Source: Prochilodus magdalenae (taxonomy: Eukaryota > Chordata > Actinopteri > Characiformes > Prochilodontidae). From it: a stretch of DNA of 64,000 nt. This document shows, in pieces, positions 56,751-64,000 of this stretch. Where the stretch lies: NCBI GenBank assembly GCA_024036415.1, contig JAMWET010000159.1, positions 223,501-287,500 on the forward strand. The letters are read 5' to 3'. How positions within the stretch are numbered: the first letter of the stretch is position 1; each line of letters starts with the position of its first letter. A model generated the notes under the pieces. The model was given only the letters and a program-made list of their open reading frames with translations, was not told the DNA's origin and did no database searches. Both the position numbers and the translations under genes were made by a program.

Positions 56751-57420
56751 GAGTTTATATACATTTCTTTGGTGGTTGTTTCTATTTTGATTGGTTTGCA
56801 TACAGTACAATGCTAAAGTCAGGCACCCTACATGTCCAGTCAAACCAGCCATTAAGTAAAAGTCATTTATTTGTCAACACCAAAAACATATTTAACAGGT
56901 GAAGGAGCTTCATATTACAAACCTCAGCTCCAAAACACGTCCAAAAGGGCTGTGACAATATGTGAAATGCAAATGACAACAGTAAACAGTGATTAGTACG
57001 TCCACATTAACCTGTAGTTAAGATAAACACAGTTTCACCTGATCTCACCTCATGAAGCTATTCTCTAATTGATCGCAGCTACGTGTTTCAATAAGAGCAA
57101 AGGTGGGGCATTTCAGGACTAGGAACACACCCAGCAGATGAGCGAAGGATGTGAAGTTTTCCCTCCTCTGCAGACCAATGCTAAAAACCACAACGGAGTG
57201 TGGAACAAAGTTCCAGTTTTGGTGGTCGTATGAGGAAAGACTGACTGAAGGATGGAAGAGAACCCAGGCTGGAATTCTGGGAGGTTTGTGCCTGTGGCTA
57301 GAAGGCCAGATGCCCACCCTTTAATAATAATGGTAAGAGTGGAGGAACAGGGAGGTGATGGGATGGTGGTGAGGATTGTGAGAACTTTGTCACAAGAAAA
57401 GGAGGACAGGAATATGAATA
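56751..57420. other. Unassigned DNA
   Basis: No gene or repeat recognised. Confidence 0.35.
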
Positions 57421-58031
57421 TACACTTATCGCCGAAAGAACAGTCACACAATGTCAAACCTACCCACCAAGTTTCATTCCTGTCGGTTGATTCCTGATAT
57501 GGGCAATATTTACTGAGCTACACATACAGAAGTCTGTCTCTCAGTATGGCATCGGGACGCCATGTGTGCTAACACAACATGCCAGACTTCTCAGCATGGA
57601 GTTGTAGAGGTTCCTAATGGTGTCCTGTGATAATCCATCCCATGCAGCTTGAGTATCCTTACACAGTTCCTTCAGACTGTGCGGTAGGGGTGGGGCGGAG
57701 CGACACCAGGCCTTCTGTGACAACACACCGGTCATCTTGGTGGGATTCAAAATTGAGACTCGTCACTGAACATGACCTGCTGCCATTCTGAGTCACTCCA
57801 TGACAGTCTGGCACGACACCAGTGCAGTCCTTGGTGACGCTGACGTGGTGTTAAGGGCAGTTGTTATAGCGATCTGCATACATGTAGTCCTGCGTCATGC
57901 AGCCCTCTACCAAAGCTGCTGGCACTAACAGGACGACTCATGGAGGACGTCACTGCTCGATAAATGTCAGTGTCAATTGTGGCTGTTGGGTCAGTAAGGT
58001 ACAGCAATAAGGACTGTCCTTGCTTATCACA
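57421..58031 (-). mobile_element. Family A copy with rearranged terminus
   Basis: The left edge has a terminus (TACACTTATCGCCGAAAGAA). Then comes the 5' sub-terminal block in its minus orientation (AATGTCAAACCTACCCACCA), and then the 3' half (GCAATATTTACTGAGCTACA). In ordinary copies the 5' block would be at the far right. The body retains DGLSQDTIRNLYNSML and the shared junction. The right end is cut by the next Tc1 element at 58,032. Confidence 0.8.
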
Positions 58032-58640
58032 TACAGTCATGGCTGAAAGAGTTGGCACCCCTGAATTTTTTACAGAAAATGAAGTATTTCTCTCAGAAAA
58101 TTATTTTGTTTTGTTATACACATGTTATTTCCTTTGTGTGTATTGGAACAACACAAAAAAACACAGGAAAAAAAGGCAAATTTGACATAATTTCACACAA
58201 AACTCCAAAAATGGGCCGGACAAAATTATTGGCACCCTCAACTTAATATTTGGTTGCACACCCTTTGGAAAAAATAACTGAAATCAATCACTTCCTATAA
58301 CCATCAACAAGCTTCTTACACCTCTCAAATGGAATTTTGGACCACTTTTCTTTTGCAAACTGCTCCAAGTCTCATATTTGAAGGGTGCCTTCTCCCAACA
58401 GCAATTTTAAGATCTCTCCACAGGTGTTCAATGGGATTTAGATCCGGACTCATTGCTGGCCACTTTAAACCTCTCCAGCGCTTTGTTTCCATCCATTTCT
58501 GGGGCTTTTTGAAGTATGTTTGGGGTCATTGTCCTGCTGGAAGACCCATGACCTAGGACGCAAACCCGGCTTTCTAACACTGGGCCCTACATTGCGACCC
58601 AAAATCCTTTGGTAATCACTTTGATAAGTGTATATCTGTG
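58032..58640 (-). mobile_element. Tc1-like element, C-terminal half
   Basis: The left terminus TACAGTCATGGCTGAAAGAG starts exactly where the family A copy stops. The minus strand near 58,450-58,400 encodes [20 protein letters not shown], with the third catalytic glutamate in NPIE. Upstream, the DNDPKHTSK segment is frameshifted. DNA-binding and first-aspartate regions are missing, and the right end is lost near 58,640. Confidence 0.8.
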
Positions 58641-59339
58641 CCCTGTGTGTGGTTTTGAATTGCTAATAACTTTTTTTAAATGATCATGTTCAATATTATC
58701 CCAACTGTTGTGGAATTTAGGAAGTTTATAATTGAGTGGTCCCAGTTTCAGCCCATCATACCATATCCTATCAGTGTGTCAGTAAATGCTGCACATAACT
58801 ACCATTATTTATTAAAGAAGCTGCTGTTTGGGGAAAAATCATTTTCTGGTGGGAATCAGCCAAATGTCCCAAAAAGTTGTTTCATCCTGGAGACAAAGAG
58901 GACAATACGCCCGCACACAAACACAGGGCTGCGGTAATTATTCATACTCCTCTTTATACTGAGCATCCTGTAATCCAGTCAAGCATTCATTTGACCTCTT
59001 CTAAAGTGCTCCCCTGCATATCTGTGTGCATTCAGTTTAATCTCTTTAAAGATTTATCTCCCCAACTCCACTGGAACTATTTCCCTGATAAGAAAGAGGG
59101 CGTAGCTGAACTCTTTGTTCTGTGCTTGCATTGCTCACACAGACAGAAACGTACCTGCTCTGTTCCGGAAAATCTCCTTTAACTAAACTTTATTTCAGGA
59201 AGTGCGTATGTCACAAAGTGAGCAGCCTCTAAATGAGAGCGTACATAACAGTCCAGCAGATTTACTCCTTCACTGGTGAGGACACCCAGAGAGTGAAGAC
59301 ACTTAGAAATGTGGACACACCTAGTAATAAAAGAGTTCG
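58641..59339. other. Unassigned DNA
   Basis: No gene or repeat recognised. Confidence 0.35.
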
Positions 59340-59873
59340 GTCCCACATTATATGGAACCTGGCTGGGTCTTCCAGCATGACAATGATCCCAAACACACCG
59401 CTCAGGCAACGAAGGAGTGGCTCTGTGAAAAGCATTCCAAGGTCCTGGAGTGGCCTAGCCAGGCTCCAGACCAAAACCCCATAGAAAATTTGTGGAGGGA
59501 GTTGAAAGTTTGCGTTGCCCAGCAACAGCCCCAAAACATCACTGCTCTAGAGGAGATCTGCATGGAGGAATGGGCCGCAATACCAGCTACAGTGTGCCCA
59601 CCTGGTGAAGACTTACAGGAAACGTTTGACCTCTGTCATCGCCAACAAAGGTTACGTTATAGAGTGTAACTTTTGTTATTGACCTAATACTTATTTTTCA
59701 CCATAATTTACAAATAACGTCTTTAAAAACCCGACAGTGTGATTTCCTGGATATTTATTTTGCCTCTCATACTCAAGTGTACCCATGATGAAAATTACAG
59801 ACCTCTCGCTCATCTTTCTAAGTAGGAGAACTTGCACAATCAGTGGCTGACTAAATACTTTTTGCCCCACTGT
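59340..59873 (+). mobile_element. Tc1 transposon, 5'-truncated, 3' terminus intact
   Basis: The right terminus reads TGACTAAATACTTTTTGCCC and then CACTG. It is preceded by the AGTAGGAGAACTTGCACAAT sub-terminal block known from a widespread vertebrate Tc1 group. The 5' half of the element is missing upstream of 59,345. Confidence 0.88.
59352..59669 (+). pseudogene. Tc1 transposase C-terminal fragment
   Basis: A 106-codon open stretch reads [20 protein letters not shown] and then [21 protein letters not shown]10 and E45 are the second and third catalytic residues, 34 apart. The usual DLNPIE is DQNPIE here. The C-terminus is shifted after [10 protein letters not shown] relative to the expected LVKNY pattern, showing a late indel. 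The first catalytic aspartate and DNA-binding domains are absent. Confidence 0.9.
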
Positions 59874-60559
59874 TCTGCCCTCATTAAAGAGTTCCCCTTC
59901 TTCAATTAGACAGACAGATGACTCCCATCACACATCGGTCAGATTTGGTAGATTTATTCAAACTGACAGCATGCAACTAGGTGTAAAACTAAAATGAAGA
60001 AACAAAATAAAACACACAATCAGCATAAAATATGCATAAACTAAGATATCTAACACAGATCCCCAAGCACATGGTCTAGAACTAGCCTAGCAAGCTAATA
60101 GAGTAACTAGTTGACTATACGAAATAGCATGTCAAGCATCAATAGCCCTTACTTCGTTGAAATTACAAAAATATGCAGAAATATACACATTATATATTTA
60201 TACTAAACGATGTCTTTCAAAAATACTCACAGACGATGCTTCTATAAGTGATTTGAAAAGAGGATGGATTAAGATGTTGCTGCTGCTTACACTACCATGC
60301 CAATACTGGTCTGACTGAAACATAGGATTCAGGGTGACTCTCTATAAGTGTCACATGACTACCATGAATTTCAATATGACTGCCCAAATGTTAAGCCCAA
60401 CCCCAAAAGCCAAGACACCACCTAGTGGCAGGAGGAGGAAATAGCACACAATTACTTATGAAATGAACTCAATCCGGAACACCCACTGTAACTACCAGTG
60501 ATGTATACCCATTTCCAGATGGACTACTGTACTGCAGCTCATCTCACTTTTCTCTTTAT
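59874..60559. other. Unassigned DNA
   Basis: No gene or repeat recognised. Confidence 0.35.
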
Positions 60560-61656
60560 ATGTCTCAGGTTCTCCAACAAGGCTTTTCTGATCGTCTGAG
60601 TCTTATTATGAGAAGTGTCAACTGGACATCAGCTCATGGATGACAGCTCACCACCTTAAGCTCAATCCCAGCAAGACTGAGCTGCTGTTCATCCCGAGCA
60701 CTACAGGTCCTCACCGTGATCTTGCCATCTCATTCGGGAACTTGTTGATCACCCCGACTGAGGATGCAAGAAGTCTTGGAGTGATTCTGGATGGCCAGTT
60801 ATCGTTCTCGGCTCATATAGCGACTCGGTCATGCAGATTCCTCCTCTACAACATCCGGAGGATTCGACCCTTCCTTTCTCAGGAAGCCACCCAGCTGCTG
60901 GTCCAGTCTCTGGTCATTTCAAGGCTAGACTACTGCAACTCACTCCTGGCTGGTCTTCCTCTGCGGGCCATCAGGCCCTTGCAACTTGTCCAGAACGCTG
61001 CAGCTTATCTCATCTTCAATCTTCCGAAGTTCACCCACGTCACTCCACTGCGGCGCTCCCTTCATTGGCTTCCTGTCGTTGCCCGCATCAGGTTTAACAC
61101 TCTGATGCTCGCCTACAAAGCCAAGAATGGACCAGCGCCTCACTACCTTATGGCAATGGTGAAGAGTCGAGCTGTACCTCAAGCCCTCGAGCTTCAAGTA
61201 CAGCTCGACTCGAACCACCATCCCTGAGGACTCATGGAAGACAAGCGTCCAGACTCTTCTCTGTCCTGGCTCCCAGATGGTGGAATGAACTCCCACTGGG
61301 CGTCAGAACTGCGGAGTCTCTCGCGGTCTTCAAACGCAGACTGAAGACCCATCTCTTCGTAAAGCACTTAAGTGAGTGAGCTCTAGCTGACGTGTAAGTT
61401 GTGTGTATCGTGTGGCAATTTAATAACCTTTTTTGTATTGCACTTATAATGACCTTTGTCAATGTGTATTGTGTTGCACTTATAATGACCTTTCTCTAGG
61501 TACCAGCACTGGCCCCTGTTCGGGCAGTGTCTGAGCTTGTGGTGAGTTTTAGGCTCTAAACTTCCTACTAGCTGGAATATTATCCAACAGAACACTAAGC
61601 ACGGTTGTAAGTCGCTCTGGATAAGAGCGTCTGCTAAATGCCTTAAATATAAATGT
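60560..61656 (+). mobile_element. 5'-truncated L2-type LINE
   Basis: The coding remnant at 60,570-61,379 is followed by a 3' UTR that ends GTAAGTCGCTCTGGATAAGA, then GCGTCTGCTAAATGCC and a TAAATGTAAA tail. That 3' stem is the same one found on SINE family 2 at 45.29 and 50.28 kb. Only the last third of the reverse transcriptase is left. Confidence 0.9.
60570..61379 (+). pseudogene. L2 reverse-transcriptase C-terminal fragment
   Basis: The plus strand from about 60,613 reads SSWMTAHHLKLNPSKTELLF, then SLGVILD (residues 45-51 counted from the Met at 60,640), SRLDYCNSLLAGLP (from residue 94) and LHWLPVVARIRFNTLMLAYK. It stops at 61,227 after a frameshift. The neighbouring frame carries the end of the protein, VLAPRWWNELPLGVRTAESL then FKRRLKTHLFVKHLSE, with a stop near 61,379. 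The polymerase active-site half is absent because of 5' truncation. More complete than the copy at 23.3 kb. Confidence 0.92.
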
Positions 61657-62119
61657 AAATAGACGCTTAAACTACAGTAGCAGGTGCTGTGTTTGTGTCA
61701 CAGGGCGATCGGGGGACCCCAGTGCAGAGGGGAAGCCCCGTGGGGAACGGGTATAAGGTAAACCCGGAGAACCGGAAGTGTTTTATCGATATGTGATGTA
61801 CACTGTAATGGAGCACAGAGTGTTTGTCAATCCAGTTGAGGAATGTCTCTGCAGGCTGGATTCCAGGCAGCAACCCTGTTCTCTCCACCCTGACACACTA
61901 CCACTGCGCCCCCAGAGACCACTGGTGGAAGTGCGAACTGCACTCCTTTTCAACCGTGAGAGGAAAAGAGCGGGAAACCTCAAACAAAGGGGAGGCCAAT
62001 ATGGATATAATTCCTCTGGCTCAAACAAAGGAGAGCTTAAACCGAGCAAAAACAAACAAACGCCTGAAAAAGGGGGAACAAGGAGCCACCAGCACGGCCT
62101 CCTTTATCTCTAACCCTTA

Positions 62120-63154
62120 TTAGAGCACTCAACACCCTTTTTAAGGCTTTCTCTCTTCTCTCCCCCTTTTCTCCTTTCTTTTCTCTCCTCTTCCCTCTCC
62201 TCTCCTCTCCTCTCCCTTCCTTTCCCCTTCCCTCTCCTCTCCTCTACTCTCCTTTCCTTTCTCCTTCCCTCTCCTTTCCTCTCCTCTCCTTTCCTTTCCT
62301 CTTTCCTTCCCTCTCCTTTCCTTTCCCCCGCCTCTTCCCTTTTCTTCTCATTTCCTCTCCTCTCCTTTCCTTTCCTTTCTATTCCTTTCCCCTTCCCCTC
62401 CTCTCTCCTCTCCTCTCTCCTCTCCTCTCCTCTTCCCTTCCCTTCCCTTCCCGTCCCTTATACCTTACCCAGACACTAAGGACTCTATTTTTATACTTTC
62501 ATACTTTATATTGTATCTCTGTCTCTATTTGTACAATCTATCTTGCTTCTGTTGTTACTTCTGTATAGTTTGTATATCTGCTACTGGATGCCTTGAATTT
62601 CCCTCTGGGATCAATAAAGTATCTATCTATCTATCTATCTATCTCTCCTCTCCTCTACTCTCCTTTCCTTTCCCCTTCCCTCTCCTTTCCTCTTCTCTCC
62701 TCTCCTTTCCTCTTCCCTCTCCTTTCCTTTCCTCTCCTCTCCTCTCCCCTCTTCTCTCCTGTCATTTCCTTTCTTCTTTCCTTCCCTCTCCTTTCCTTTC
62801 CTTTCCCCTTACCCTCCTCTTCCCTCTCCTCTCCTCTCCTCTCCTCTCCTCTCCTCTCCTCTCCTCTCCTGTCCTTTCTTCTTTCCTTTCCTCTCCTTTC
62901 CTGTCCTCTCCTTTCCTTTCCTTTCCTCTCCTCTCCTCTCCTGTCCTTTCCTTTCCTCTTTCCTTCCCTCTCCTTTCCTTTCCCCTCCCCTTCCTTTCCC
63001 CTTTCCTTTCCTTTCCTTTCCTTTCCTGTCCTTTCCTCTTTCCTTCCCTCTCCTTCCCTCTCCTCTCCTCTCCTCTCCTCTCCTTTCCTTTCCTTTCCTT
63101 TCCTTTCCTCTCCTCTCCTCTCCTCTCCTCTCCTCTCCTCTCCTCTCCTCTCCT
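62120..63154. repeat. (CCTTT/CCTCT)n pyrimidine tract
   Basis: About 1 kb of C/T-only units (CTCCT, TTTCC, CTTCC) on the plus strand, broken only by the LINE tail at 62,460. Open frames of 146-228 codons (polySer-Pro-Leu-Phe or Arg-Glu-Gly) are artefacts. Mirror symmetry in such tracts can favour triplex DNA. Confidence 0.96.
62460..62645 (+). mobile_element. LINE 3' tail with (ATCT)n
   Basis: TTGTACAATCTATCTTGCTT, then TGAATTTCCCTCTGGGATCA and ATAAAGTATCTATCTATC. This is the usual end of one group of fish LINEs, whose 3' repeat is ATCT. It sits inside the pyrimidine tract. No coding part. Confidence 0.7.
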
Positions 63155-63295
63155 CGAGCACCAGTACCTTACCAGCCACACTAGCTCAAAGGTGTGACAC
63201 ACCCTTAAATCCTGTACCGCCAGGTGAGCCTGATTGGCACCGATTACCCCTGGGAACTCTGGGATTTTGAGTTCCCTGAATTGTCAGGCTGCCCC

Positions 63296-64000
63296 CTTAC
63301 AGTTTGGACATTTATACTGGCCACTGAAGCAGCCAGTGCTGTGTTCGGATGCTGTGCGCGCTTTTCATTTTGAGTTAATGCATCTTTGCAAGACCTTTCC
63401 ATAAATGTACACACACTGTTTATCCTACTGATCCACAAAGTCCTCCAGGGCTACCGGGTGACATTCAGAAACAGAGGATGGGGTATTTTGGCATCATACC
63501 TTTCCTGAGTGGAATAGAGGGGGTGAGGTGTGAAGGAGATTATATCCTTTGGAACCGAGTGTGACCTGTAACTGTTCAGAAACACAGCATGAAACAGCTA
63601 ATGGGTCTACATTCGACAAAGCCCTCTGAATCACTGCCACCTGGTGGTCATCGGTGGGAACTGCTGTAGGTCAAATTTGACCTCACATTTTTCGTCTAGC
63701 ATTTTAAGACAGACTCCTAATTTAGGACTGTCTCTTAGTCCAGATCTGATCTTCTGGCCTTAAAGGTTTATATTTGTAATTAAATGACGTTGCTTGGATA
63801 TACACTGCACACCCAGTATATTTGTGAGCACCCCTTACTTGCAGCCACGTACACATTACATCACATCACTTACCAGCTTTTATTGACTGTTTAAGCCCAT
63901 TATGGTCACATGACCACAGACAGACCACTGGGCATTTACACTCGGTGCTCAATTGCATCTCCATCTGGTTTAGATTATAATCCAGCTGTTGTATGGCACA
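63296..64000. other. Unassigned DNA to the window end
   Basis: No gene or confident repeat recognised. Confidence 0.35.

Larger units (their letters stand above)
61690..63295 (+). mobile_element. Composite repeat C, copy with 1 kb CT expansion
   Basis: It begins GTGTCACAGGGCGATCGGGG, then GACCCCAGTGCAGAGG. An inverted tRNA-like segment follows (reverse complement GGCGCAGTGGTAGTGTG then GAGAACAGGGTTGC, about 61,912-61,860). Next are AGAGCGGGAAACCTCAAAC and GGCTCAAACAAAGGAG, a CT tract from 62,120 to 63,154, and AAAGGTGTGACACACCC, ending TGGGAACTCTGGGATTTTGA. The order equals the copy at 46.68 kb, where the CT tract is only about 100 bp. No coding sequence. Confidence 0.72.

Noticed and set aside
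62511..63270. Open frames of 146-228 codons over the CT tract
   Set aside because: Low-complexity pyrimidine or purine repeats. No domain and overlapping frames on both strands.

Overview
This window looks like non-coding chromosomal DNA from a ray-finned (teleost) fish. I found no convincing host exon, rRNA, full tRNA, operon or CRISPR array. The fish call rests on the repeats: many Tc1/mariner relics (about eleven distinguishable lineages), L2-type LINE fragments with a conserved SRLDYCN block, two tRNA-derived SINE families, and long microsatellites. That mix is typical of teleosts. An otophysan such as a characiform is my guess from the look of the first SINE family, not something shown here. 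All boundaries were set by eye and are usually good to 10-30 bp.

Layout. 0-6 kb: a degenerate full-length Tc1 copy (32-1,440), a second Tc1 remnant capped by a SINE, a long AC array, a LINE reverse-transcriptase relic, and two more Tc1 pieces. 6-17.7 kb: mostly unassigned DNA carrying SINEs, a Tc1 fragment at 8.2 kb, and three copies of a non-autonomous Tc1 family that I call family A (TIR close to TACACTCATCGTCAAA). 17.7-20 kb: a 2.3 kb GATA-type satellite. 20-25.6 kb: decayed MITE, SINE and Tc1 pieces, and a composite repeat split by an inverted 5'-truncated L2 LINE. 28.4-29.5 kb: a dispersed repeat followed by a 564 bp inverted-repeat element. 30.2-33.7 kb: a LINE-like 3' module, family A, another Tc1 relic, a GATA run and another dispersed repeat. 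34.8-36.6 kb: a 1.2 kb ACT/ACC satellite abutting a family A copy that keeps the first DNA-binding region. 37.7-41.3 kb: TA/CA tracts and a 39 bp minisatellite with a 195 bp higher-order duplication. 42.4-51.8 kb: LINE tail, Tc1 pieces, a family A copy split by SINE-bearing DNA, a composite repeat, and a complete-looking family A copy. 54-61.7 kb: the best-preserved transposase (DD34E), CA arrays, a chain of three Tc1 relics, and a plus-strand L2 whose 3' tail matches a SINE family in the window. 61.7-63.3 kb: a composite repeat with a 1 kb CT expansion and an embedded LINE tail.

How the parts relate. The recurring theme is parasitism on transposition machinery. Family A copies share an internal deletion that removes two catalytic residues, so they must have been moved in trans. 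SINE family 2 shares a 3' tail with the L2 LINE at 60.6 kb, the usual arrangement for borrowing a LINE reverse transcriptase. Every transposase or reverse-transcriptase reading frame seen is truncated or frameshifted. The long open frames (up to 790 codons) are artefacts of stop-free simple repeats. I do not see a demonstrable new biological system. The most unusual items are family A with its longer sibling at 36 kb, the large palindromic element at 28.9 kb, and the higher-order minisatellite at 40.4 kb.
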